Assembly (NCBI RefSeq): GCF_030506255.1
Contig: NZ_CP113431.1
Coordinates: 3,173,001 to 3,237,000 of the forward strand
Length of the DNA stretch: 64,000 nt
Direction: 5' to 3'
Source of the DNA: Nocardioides sp. Arc9.136
GTDB lineage: Bacteria > Actinomycetota > Actinomycetes > Propionibacteriales > Nocardioidaceae
Shown here: positions 42,563 to 51,248 of the stretch, piece after piece
Layout of the letters: each line of letters starts with the position of its first letter
Numbering within the stretch: the first letter of the stretch is position 1
Position numbers and translations under genes: made by a program
The notes under the pieces: generated by a model
What the model saw: only the letters and a program-made list of their open reading frames with translations
Databases searched by the model: none
Told to the model about the DNA's origin: nothing

Positions 42563-43621
42563 TCAATCCACACCGCCGTCAAGAGCGTCATCGGTGCGTG
42601 GTGCGGCACGATCGTTGTCACGAGCGACACGGTCTTCCCACGAGTCACCTAGTTCCAGTCCCACGCCATTGGCGCCCATGTAGAGCATGTTGCGCGAACG
42701 CTTGTCCGGGTCGACGTCCGCCCACTGATTGAGCGATTCCCGTTGGTACAGGGCGGCGAGCTGCTCCTCGAGTGCCGCCCCGGTCGCTTCGAGTTGGCTC
42801 AGGTCTACGGCGTCGCCAAGTGACGCGCCGACTTCCACGAGACCGCTCGGCAACCACAACCACGCGTCGAGGCTGGGTAGTTCCCAGCGGCTGAACTCTC
42901 CACGTTGCTCGCGAGTGGATCCAGCGACCGCCCGCACGAGCGGCTGATAGTGCAACGCGATGAGAGCCGTTCTTGCAATCTCATCCCGTGTGCGTTGTCG
43001 TGGCGGGTCCTCGAGCCGGCAGCGCCAAACCGGTACGCCGCTGGAGCCTCCTTCGACGTCGAAGTAGGACATGGATGCCACTGCCATGGTGGCCCCCACG
43101 CCTGTAATCACGGGGAGTTTCTTGGCTTGAATCTTGGCCTTATCGAGAGCTTTCTGGTCCTTTTCGTTTGTACGCCCCTTGGCTTCAACAGCGACCGAGG
43201 GCGTGTTGAACAAGGGGTGCACGCCGAGGAAGTCTGGCCTGCTTGCTTTGGTTTTCTTGCCGAGGGCTTCGAGTACTCGGTCCAGATGGACTAGTGAGGG
43301 GACGTTGAGCATTTCGTCGCACGCAACCTGCGCCATTGTCATGCCGTGGAAGTAACTGACAGCGCCCTTCTCGCTGCCGTCGAGGCGGTCGTATCCATCG
43401 CTGCGGCACCACCGGTTCGCCTGGACCTGCAGGTTGGCCTCGACCAGCTTTGCTCGCCAGCACAGCTCGAGCATCGACCGCTTCCCGACTGACGGTGCTG
43501 TGGGTGATACACCCACCGTTGCGGCAGCCCACAGAAGCTTGGCGAGGGGTACGTCCATCTTGTGTGAGGTCGCTACGCGCGGACCGAACTTCTTCGTAGT
43601 GACGCTGATCAGGGGCACCAC
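42563..43621 (-). CDS. PD-(D/E)XK-like nuclease-domain protein
   Basis: 352 aa. The central segment ASRPDFLGV ... SVAVEAKGRTNEKDQKALDKAK (about 130-165) fits a PD-(D/E)XK core: Asp in RPDF and Glu/Lys in VEAKG, as in many restriction endonucleases. The rest has no recognised domain and no membrane segment. The N-terminus KFGPRVATSHKMDVPLAKLLWAA is helical. GTG 43621 (two GTGs in a row) has AGGA upstream. It is convergent with the GmrSD-like gene; both are on the island and may form one restriction module or be independent. Confidence 0.6.
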   Translation of the reverse strand: MVPLISVTTKKFGPRVATSHKMDVPLAKLLWAAATVGVSPTAPSVGKRSMLELCWRAKLVEANLQVQANRWCRSDGYDRLDGSEKGAVSYFHGMTMAQVACDEMLNVPSLVHLDRVLEALGKKTKASRPDFLGVHPLFNTPSVAVEAKGRTNEKDQKALDKAKIQAKKLPVITGVGATMAVASMSYFDVEGGSSGVPVWRCRLEDPPRQRTRDEIARTALIALHYQPLVRAVAGSTREQRGEFSRWELPSLDAWLWLPSGLVEVGASLGDAVDLSQLEATGAALEEQLAALYQRESLNQWADVDPDKRSRNMLYMGANGVGLELGDSWEDRVARDNDRAAPRTDDALDGGVD

Positions 43622-44281
43622 GCTTTCCTAGCCCGACCGCCTATGTTTGCGACGAAGACTCGCCGGGCGCTCTGGCCAGCCGCAGGGTCGCTATTCGCCT
43701 ACTTGGAGTAGTGCTGCCGGTCGTCCCGTCGACATCACTGTCGCAGTCATGGCTTGACACCCCTTCGGGTGCGTCCCTATTTGACGCGCATTCGGATAAC
43801 AAGCCGTCGCATCCAAGCCTAGGTACGGAGAGCCATCGCGCGAGCTGCCACACATGGCTACGCACCGCGCCCGGGTCTAGCCGCATGACCGCCCGTAGCC
43901 GAGAGCTTCGAGCGATCACCCTGTCGCAAGATGTTCATATATTGCGCATGTGCACGTGCCGACCCAGTTCCTAGAAATGCTTGAACTTGCTAATCCACAC
44001 GGAAGGGGATTCGTTGGACGGCAGCAGATGGTGATCGAAGGAAACGACAGCGCGTTTATCGAAGTCGAGCAGCGAGACCTAGCTCAGGTTGATCAAGTGT
44101 CTTTCGTGTGGCGGCGCGCCCACCGGCCCATTCCGCGAGAGGCGGATCGCGTACTGCGCCGCGTCAGTGGGCGAGCCGTACCCAGCGCATGAGTCCGGGC
44201 AGCCATCCTGCGTCAGCGGCGAGCTGGTTCGAGGATCCGACCTACCGATTGGACGCAAGCGGCCGGGCAGTGCTGTAGGCG
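43622..44281. other. Gap with no supported gene
   Basis: About 660 bp. A frame at 43950-44192 (plus, GTG start, 80 codons) has some protein-like sequence but lacks a ribosome site and its end looks non-coding. No tRNA, repeat or strong hairpin is seen. Confidence 0.45.
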
Positions 44282-44575
44282 GTGGACTCCCTATCCAGCG
44301 AGGAGCTGCTCTCGATCTGCCGTCGGGATGCCCGACACCGCCTGGAGTCAGGCAGGCTGGTTCGCTTCCGGGATCAAGTTGCGCACGCTCGCCACGACAC
44401 GTACATGGCGCAGGCCCGATTGGAGGTCGCCGTGCTGGACATCCCTGACCACGAGCTGCGCCGCGTTGCTGTCGACCTGTTGAATGGCGGCTGGCATCAC
44501 AGCCCGGACGAACTCATCCGAACTGCTAGAGACCTGCTAGCTGCAAATCCACTCGGGTCTTTCGATGAGCTCTGA
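44282..44575 (+). CDS. Small hypothetical protein
   Basis: 97 aa, GTG start. Mostly helical and charged, with RDARHRLESGRLVRFRDQVAHARHDTY and a C-terminal LLNGGWHHSPDELIRTARDLLAAN. No recognised domain. Its last 11 bases overlap the start of the next gene in a different frame, which supports both as real and co-translated. Upstream GGCGGT gives only a weak ribosome site. Confidence 0.55.
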   Translation: MDSLSSEELLSICRRDARHRLESGRLVRFRDQVAHARHDTYMAQARLEVAVLDIPDHELRRVAVDLLNGGWHHSPDELIRTARDLLAANPLGSFDEL

Positions 44576-45281
44576 GCCCGAACCAGTCATCGAGCCTCCC
44601 TCGGAGTCGGCTTGGCTCGTCGATCTCACAGCGGAGCAACTCGAGATCCCTGACGGCCACACCGAGATGCGCCGCCTCTTCCGGCTGCTGGACCGGATCA
44701 CCCGCACCGAGGTGGTGAACGCCCTTGCCAACAGCGATTCAACTCATTCCGACGGCCGCGCGACCGTGGAACTGACCCTCGACGGGCAAGCACGACTGAT
44801 TCGCGGACGATTCACCTATGCGGGGCCCACCGGGCAGGTGCATGACCACGATCTGACCGGCGTGCGGGTGATGCCAAGCGGGGCCATCTGGATCTCCGCG
44901 GCCCAGCCTGCGCTGACGGGATGGCATCTCGAGGCGGCCAACACCGCTCTACAGGACTGGCTCATCGCTGCCATGGGCGAGGAACTCGACGGTCTTCTCT
45001 GGGCGTGCTGCGAGTACGGCGATGCCGTCGCCGCCCTCGCTCATCATCTCGACCCGAACATTCCGCCAATGCTCAAGCGCCTCGTTGTCGTCGACATTGA
45101 AACGGAGGCGCGTCACAACGCCGCCGAGCTCGCCGCCCTCCTATTCACGGAGGTCGGGAGTCTGCGGCGTGTGGTGGCTACCTCCATCGCTAGCAGCTGG
45201 GAAGGAACGCTCGCCGAACTCCTGGCCACGACCGACGACATCCTGACACCGGCGGCCGACGACTCCCGCGAAGGGCCATGA
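44565..45281 (+). CDS. Hypothetical protein
   Basis: 238 aa, acidic, soluble. A beta-rich middle (ATVELTLDGQARLIRGRFTYAGPTGQVHDHDLTGVRV) is flanked by helical parts including WHLEAANTALQDWLIAAMGEEL. No family recognised. It overlaps the small gene at 44282 by 11 bases and probably forms a two-gene operon with it. Position among defence genes suggests but does not show a defence link. Confidence 0.6.
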   Translation: MSSEPEPVIEPPSESAWLVDLTAEQLEIPDGHTEMRRLFRLLDRITRTEVVNALANSDSTHSDGRATVELTLDGQARLIRGRFTYAGPTGQVHDHDLTGVRVMPSGAIWISAAQPALTGWHLEAANTALQDWLIAAMGEELDGLLWACCEYGDAVAALAHHLDPNIPPMLKRLVVVDIETEARHNAAELAALLFTEVGSLRRVVATSIASSWEGTLAELLATTDDILTPAADDSREGP

Positions 45282-45370
45282 CCTCGACATCGAAGTCACT
45301 AGTAAGCGGCTCGAGGCCTCACTCGCCGGCCGAAGCGCGCCCGAACCCGGCCCCAAGTTGGGGCACGGAT

Positions 45371-45728
45371 TCACGCGTTGAGGACCGATGCATCGTGCTG
45401 CGCCAGCCGTGCGACGGTCGCCACGTTCACGCCGCTGGCCAACGCCTTCCGCGGGGACAGGCCGCCGAGGTCGGGATGCTCGTTGACGATCCAGGTGCCC
45501 GCCAGCCACCCATCGAGCCCACGCAGGGCTGCGAGCACAGGCCCTAGTCGCTCATGTACCGGACCCCTCCACCGTGAACTGCCAAGCCGGATAAAGCCAC
45601 TCCCCCGAGCCAGTGCGCATGGCCAGCAGGGTTCTCTCCTCACGGCGCGCCGCGAGGGCCTCCTCGTCCACGCCCAGCCGATCGGCCGCACCACTCGAGT
45701 CGTAGAACGGACCGATCCGCTCGTACAT
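45371..45728 (-). pseudogene. MbcA/DUF2384-like antitoxin gene broken by a one-base frameshift
   Basis: The first part, MYERIGPFYDSSGAADRLGV to EWLYPAWQFTVEG, is an HTH-like N-terminus of actinobacterial MbcA/ParS-type proteins. In the next frame it continues as GPVLAALRGLDGWLAGTWIV, then NEHPDLGGLSPRKALASG, a DUF2384-like toxin-binding domain. One extra G in a four-G run at 45564-45567 (minus-strand reading) separates the frames; removing it joins them as VEGPVHERLGPVL. No RES toxin gene is adjacent. It may be a decayed antitoxin or a sequencing error. Confidence 0.65.
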
Positions 45729-45939
45729 CGGGTGCCAACTGCCCGTCGAGTTCTCACCTGCTTCTGGACGATGGTCTTGAGGCGGCTGCGTCACGCCGCA
45801 AGCGTGCACCATTGGGCCGACAACGGAGCGATCGCTCCGCCAGTCAACGCCCGGGCACCTCGAGGAGGCGGCCCGACTCGAGCTGTGGTGACGGGCTGCG
45901 GTAGCCCAGCGCCTCGACCCCACCTAGTCCGATGAGCAA

Positions 45940-45971
45940 ATGGGGAGGGACGCTGCGGCGTCCCTCCCCAT
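45940..45971 (-). terminator. Rho-independent-type terminator
   Basis: Perfect 13-bp stem ATGGGGAGGGACG / CGTCCCTCCCCAT with a 6-nt loop, starting 3 bp after the stop of the coiled-coil gene and followed by TTTGCTC on the transcribed strand. Confidence 0.8.
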
Positions 45972-45974
45972 CAT

Positions 45975-47276
45975 TCAAGCCCGTAGCGCGGCGAGTACGT
46001 CCGTTAGTGCATCTCGGACCCGCTGCTGGGTGCCCCGGCCGCTGACGATGAGCTTATCGAGGTTCTGTCTTGCGAGGTTGGCGTACTTGCCGACCTCGTC
46101 GAGTTCACCGATGCTCGTGAGAGCCGCGGTGATGCGAGCCTCGACGACGGACAGGTCGACCGTGGTGTCGGCGGTGTTTCGGCGCGCCAGAAGCGCCACC
46201 TGTTCGCGAAGCACCAGGTAGCTCCACGACGTGACTTCCCCACCGTCCTCCGCACTGACGACGTACGCAGTGGTGTCGAGACGACAGAGCGATGCTTGCC
46301 CGGGCACCTCGGCCCGGGTAGGCACGACGATGAGAACACCGTCCGCCTCGCGCGTAGCGCATGCGTTAGCCGCTTCCTGGCGGAGCGCCTTGACCGACAT
46401 CGGCCGGCTTCGGCTCTTTGCCTCAAGCGCGATGCGGACCCTTCGCCCAGGACCGGACACGAGCTCAGACAACGTGGCCACCCCGTCGCCGGTGCGCCTG
46501 CCGTTCACGCCAGCTTGGTTGCCGGTCTCCTCGAAGAGGTCCCCCGCCGCAGTGACGACCTCGTTGCAGAGCGCCATCAGATCGCGTTCGATGTCAGCGC
46601 CCACGGCTCGACTGCTCTTCGCTCCCGCGACCTTCGCGGCCTGGGCCGCCTCGACCAGAGCACGGACCTCGGTCAGCTGCGTACTCAGCTCGCGGCGAGC
46701 GCCATCCAGCTGGTTCAGCAGGTCCTGCCGCAGGCTGCGCAGTGGTCCCTCGCGGTCCAGGGAGAGCTCCTTCTGGATCGCTGCGGAGTGCTGGCCCAAT
46801 GCCGCGGTCAGTTGCTGCAGGCCGCTGTCCTGGACCGACCGGGCCGCCTCCACGACGGCGCTTCGGACGCTGTCCGACTGCCCGGCAAGGGCAGCGTCGA
46901 CCTGCTTCGGCAGGCCACCGAGGACGAGACGCGCGGTCTCTGCGATTCCCTGCTCTTGCTGCCTGACCCGGCCCATCGCTGTCTCGAGCTCATGAATGGC
47001 CGCGGTCGCCCGGGAGTCGATCAGATCCGCGAAGCCACTGAGCGTCCTGGCGATGGCGCCCGAGTCCACCGCCGAGCTCGAGAGGTTCAGCGCGACCAGG
47101 CCGATCGGCAGAGCCCTCCGAACGATGTCAGCGGCGACTTCCGGCCCGGCGTCATTCAGCTGTGCCCTAAGAAGACCGGCGGCCTCGGGGTGGGGCACGA
47201 CGAGGTCGCGGATGTGGACGACGTCGCCGTCGACCCGGATCTCGGGCAGCCCTTTGGCAAGGTGAGTGAGGGTCAT
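45975..47276 (-). CDS. Coiled-coil protein with PD-(D/E)XK-like (RmuC-like) nuclease domain
   Basis: 433 aa. Residues ~85-260 are a long helical/coiled-coil region rich in Gln, Glu, Ala and Leu. The following segment TGDGVATLSELVSGPGRRVRIALEAKSRSR (about 275-305, written here as its parts GDGVATL and IALEAKSRSR) has the D-x(n)-E-x-K spacing of PD-(D/E)XK nucleases. This layout recalls RmuC, a coiled-coil nuclease-fold protein that limits recombination, but similarity is only architectural. GGAGGG lies before ATG 47276. A terminator follows the stop. Confidence 0.6.
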   Translation of the reverse strand: MTLTHLAKGLPEIRVDGDVVHIRDLVVPHPEAAGLLRAQLNDAGPEVAADIVRRALPIGLVALNLSSSAVDSGAIARTLSGFADLIDSRATAAIHELETAMGRVRQQEQGIAETARLVLGGLPKQVDAALAGQSDSVRSAVVEAARSVQDSGLQQLTAALGQHSAAIQKELSLDREGPLRSLRQDLLNQLDGARRELSTQLTEVRALVEAAQAAKVAGAKSSRAVGADIERDLMALCNEVVTAAGDLFEETGNQAGVNGRRTGDGVATLSELVSGPGRRVRIALEAKSRSRPMSVKALRQEAANACATREADGVLIVVPTRAEVPGQASLCRLDTTAYVVSAEDGGEVTSWSYLVLREQVALLARRNTADTTVDLSVVEARITAALTSIGELDEVGKYANLARQNLDKLIVSGRGTQQRVRDALTDVLAALRA

Positions 47277-47782
47277 CGCTGACCCTCCGCGCTCCGGGTG
47301 TGAACGCCGGTGTACCGGCGGCCCGACCAGGCGCTGTCGCGGCCGTCCCCAGTCGACCCTTCGGGCGACCGCGATCGATTGCTGCTCATGTGGAACTCCA
47401 AGAGGTGTTCCGCTGCGCTGAGGGCCGGATGCCCCCGCGTCAGCGGAGGCCACAGGTGGCCCACGAAGGACCGTGCACGCGACCGCGGCCCACGCAATGA
47501 GGTAGCGACGTATGCCCCCGGATCGGTTGGCACCACGTCGACCGCACGGCACGAGCGATCGCGCACGCCCGGGGCAGCAACTTTGGCTCTCGACCTAGAC
47601 AGGCGCGGAATGAGGGCCCCGGCGGTGGTCACAAGCAGCCGGCAGCTGAGCGGCTGCGGGTCTCCCTAAGCGCCCGTTCATTCCCTTCGGAGCACTGACG
47701 CCGCCGTGCCACCGCTCAAGAGTCAGGCGTCGCCCGTGGCAGACGGTTGCGCTTGGAGCCGCGCCCCGGACGGTGCCCTCGC
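47277..47782. other. Gap with no supported gene
   Basis: About 505 bp between a minus-strand start and a plus-strand start, so it must hold the divergent promoters. Open frames here look like extensions or shadows and no repeat or RNA gene is seen. Confidence 0.45.
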
Positions 47783-48043
47783 ATGGACAACACCCCCTCC
47801 ATCCAACGCCCGAGCGGCCTGCTCCCCTCATCCACCGACGGCATCGAAACCGACAGCCGCCATCCCCACGCTCCGGTCCCGGGGACGAAGTTCCGGTTCG
47901 CAGTCGGCTCCGAGGGCGCCGCCAGCACCGAACTCTCGCCCGCCGACCTGATCCGGGGCGTCTGGAAGGGACGGCTTCCTGCGGACGCCTACGAACTCGT
48001 CATCACGCCCGTCGAGGACTCCGACGAATACGACGCCTCCTGA
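47783..48043 (+). CDS. Small acidic hypothetical protein
   Basis: 86 aa. Pro/Ser-rich N-terminal 45 residues, then GTKFRFAVGSEGAASTELSP and a C-terminal RLPADAYELVITPVEDSDEYD, which looks like a folded mixed segment. ATG 47783 lacks a good ribosome site. It lies 73 bp before the recombinase-like gene and may be transcribed with it. Confidence 0.4.
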   Translation: MDNTPSIQRPSGLLPSSTDGIETDSRHPHAPVPGTKFRFAVGSEGAASTELSPADLIRGVWKGRLPADAYELVITPVEDSDEYDAS

Positions 48044-48116
48044 CGTTCTGCTCGATCAACGTCACCAGACGTGCCAATCAGCACAATCCTCACCCTCCTA
48101 GCAGAAAGAAGCCGCA

Positions 48117-50476
48117 ATGACCGTGTTCCACAAGCCCACCGCACCTGATTTCTCGCTGCCCAGCGCGAGCTCCGGACTCATCAGCGACCGTCCCTTGCTG
48201 ATGGCGGCCCGCAACTCCGGGCAGCAAAGCCGCAAGGCCCGCAACGACGTCGCCAACGAGTGCCACCGCGTCGCCGAGGACGTCTTCAAGCACACCGGCC
48301 GCGACATCCGCCACCTTATCCCGCCCGTCCCCGAGATCGTCCGGCTCCTCAAGACCGAGGCGGTCCGCCACAACAGCTTCGACTCCGAGACCGGCAAGAA
48401 GTTCACCAACGAGTACCTCACCCTGCGCCTGGCCCACGACGTCTACCTGTTCGTCTCCACCGGTAGCGGCAAGAAGCTCGACGAGGAACTCGCCCAGCCC
48501 TACCTCGACGAGCTCAACGAGAAGCTCAACGAGAAGCTCAAGACAATCCGGCCCGGACAGCTGGTCTTCCACCGGCTGGACCGGATCTTCCGGACCGACC
48601 TCCTCGTCGCAAACACCCTGCACATCTGCAAGCACCTCAAGATCACCATGATCGACGGTCTCGACGGCGTCCAGGCCGGCGACCTCGCGGCCATCATGGC
48701 GATGCTGAAGGCGCGGGACTCCTCCGAGGAGGCCGGGAAGATCCCGAAGAAGACGCGCGACGGTCAGCGCGACAACACCGACACCGACATGTCAGTCAAC
48801 GGCATCGTGAAGTACGGCGTCGCCCAGGTCGCACCCGCCGGGATGATGGTCGTGCGGCGCCGCGCCAGCAACGGCGGACGCGGCAAGGCCGAGCTGCACT
48901 TCGACACCCCATCCGAGACCTACCCCACGCCCGACGAGGTGCTCTTCGGCCTGCCCGAGGTCTTCACCGACGTCCAGGTCCCCCGCAAGAAGCCGGGCAA
49001 GGACGGCCAGCCGCGGTTCAAGAACCGTAAGGTCCGCGTCGACCAGGTTGCCTTGGTCCGCTTCGCGCTGGCCAACCTTGGCCGCCCCGGTTGGGTCATC
49101 AGCGACGTCGGCCGCGCCCTCAGCGAACAGGGGTTCTCCACCCACCGCCTGCGGCTCGACAACACCCCCAGCACCACCTTCACTGCGGAGCTGGTGAAAG
49201 GCGAGTACGGCCGGGTGATGCGTCCGATCATCGAGCGTCTCGAGTTCTACCGCACCGGCGACCTCCACATTCGCTTCGGTGTCAAGGACGTCGAGGACCT
49301 GGTCATCACCGGCTGCTTCCCGCCCGACGGGCTGCGCTGGGCCAGTAAGGAGGACTTCGAGCGCATCGACGCCTTCCTCGAAGGCACCACCGGCGGCGGT
49401 CCCGCCACGCAGGGCCTCACCGGGGTGACCGTCAACACCGAGGCTGGCCCTGTCCCCCTGCGCTCGGCTCCGGCCAGCCGCAGGGCAAGCGGCCCGGCCT
49501 ACGTCTTCCGTCCCGCCGAGGCCGGCATCAGCGGTGGCGTGAATCTCCCCGCGCTGCCGCACGAGGTGCTCGCCGACAGCATCGCCGAGGCGCTCGCGGA
49601 GCACGCCGACCAGCTCCTGATCCCGCTGGTCCAGCACGACCCTCCCGAGGTCGAGGCGCTGCGCCGCAAGCACTACGCCGCCGAACTCAAGGTCGAGCAG
49701 CTCGGGCTCACGGCCAGAACCTCCTCGCTCAGCTCACCCGCACCAACGACCAGGGCCAGTCGCTGCTGACCGGCGCCGCCCTCGAGGCGGTGAACCGGCA
49801 GTACAACGAGCACGACTCCACGCAGGTCCAGCCTGCCCGCGACGCCGCGGCCCAGCTCAACGTCCAGCTCAACAACGCGATCACCGCCGCTCGTAGCACT
49901 AACGCGCCGCTGCACTCCACTCTGCTGCTGCGCATGGTCGAGAGCCTCCGAAACCCCGAGGACACGACCTACAACGACCTCTGGAAGGGCGCCATCACCA
50001 TCGACACGATCACCCGCACGCCCATCCGGGTCCACGACACGGCCGGCTCCATCACCCACTGGCAGGGCACCATCCGTACATCGGGCGGCGGACAAGAGTT
50101 CAGCGCCCCCTTCCACGGCGAGTACCGCGACGGCGCAGCCGCCGAGCTCGACGCCAAGGTCGACCACACCATCGAGCAGCTCCTCGACGGCGTCCCGTTC
50201 GCTGCCATCCAGCAGACCAACGCCCGCGGTGTCCGTCTGGCGCTCGCCGAGCGGCTCGGATTCGACAGCCGCTACTTCGGCCTCCCAACCTGCCCGGACC
50301 CCCGGCTCGTCAGGATCGCCAGCCGTCTGGCCGTCGACCCTGACCGTAACGTCGATACCGTGGCCGTCGACCTCGGCGAGCCTGTAGACGTGGTCGCACG
50401 GGTCCTGGCTCAGCTCGCCTCCGGGCGGCCGACCTGGAAGCGCCTTGTCGAGTCAGAGGTCGAGATCGCGGCCTGA
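48117..50476 (+). pseudogene. Large recombinase-like protein split by a one-base frameshift
   Basis: Frame 1 runs 48117 to 49769 (550 codons); from about 49715 the coding continues in the next frame to 50476. The junction reads LKVEQLGLTA then QNLLAQLTRTNDQGQSLLTG, so one missing C near 49713-49715 would restore a ~786-aa protein. VYLFVSTGSGKK near 110-120 and VFHRLDRIFRTDLL near 160 loosely match the YxRVS and DRxxR motifs of serine recombinases, but the usual Arg two before Ser is Phe. The C-terminal coiled-coil and tail also fit. It could be an inactive or distant recombinase, or another family. Confidence 0.5.
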
Positions 50477-50532
50477 GGCAGCCGGACCCAGCCAAGCTCG
50501 CCGCGCGTCGCACCAGCGACGTGCGGCGGGCC

Positions 50533-50802
50533 TCATTTCGGCGTCTCTTCGGTCGGAGGAGGAAACGGACCAGCGAAGTACTCGAAGAACGCCGCGCGCT
50601 GGAGTACACCCAGCGCAAGCAGGTACGCCAGCGCCTCCCCCGAGATATTCAAACGACGGTCATTCCTCGGCGTGAACGAGCCGTCGGCTGGGGCGATAGC
50701 GACCATGCCCTCGATCCGGAGGAGGTCATCGATCTCCCAGAGACGCCGCATGACTCGCTGACCGGTGAGCCGGTCGGGCGAGGACGCGTCAGGACTTCCC
50801 AT
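50533..50802 (-). CDS. Small hypothetical protein
   Basis: 89 aa. Contains LTGQRVMRRLWEIDDLLRIEGMVAIAP and ISGEALAYLLALGVLQRAAFF, mixed alpha/beta and well formed. AGGAGGAAG lies 9 nt before ATG 50802, supporting this start over one seven codons upstream. No family recognised. It is convergent with the recombinase-like gene and may help control it. Confidence 0.55.
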   Translation of the reverse strand: MGSPDASSPDRLTGQRVMRRLWEIDDLLRIEGMVAIAPADGSFTPRNDRRLNISGEALAYLLALGVLQRAAFFEYFAGPFPPPTEETPK

Positions 50803-51248
50803 CACGGTTCTTCCTCCTGCCACCTTGAAACTCGTCGGTGTCCGCCGGGGTGCGGACCGTCGGCGGTCCGGACCTCGCCGAACCGCTCAGTGAGGCTACG
50901 AGCGGCGGCAAACGCGCCAGGCTTTCCGCGGCCGTAGCCGTGCGATCGTGGCTTCATCGCACCCGGCTGCCGGTATCCCGAACGGCGCAGCGGAGGAATG
51001 GATCAGTGTTGTCCTGACGAACACGCGCGCGGCGGGCGGGACTTCGGGACCTGCCGAGTCCGGGCGTCCCGCTCACGTGTTACTTCAACAGCAGAAGATC
51101 GAAGCCACGAGGGCGCCTCGCGAGCTCAGGAGCGCCGGCCTATTTGGGAGCAAACCATCTGCAACCACGACAACATCTCAGTCATTGGGGCAGCGATGAC
51201 GGCGTCCTCGAATCTCGCATCGGCCGCCGAGGGTTGCGCGCCCGCGCG
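50803..51248. other. Gap with no supported gene
   Basis: About 446 bp between a minus-strand start and the end of the defence operon. Only short shadow frames and no clear RNA gene, repeat or terminator. Confidence 0.45.

Noticed and set aside
43950..44192. 80-codon plus-strand frame
   Set aside because: Some plausible protein sequence but GTG start without ribosome site and no family or conserved context.
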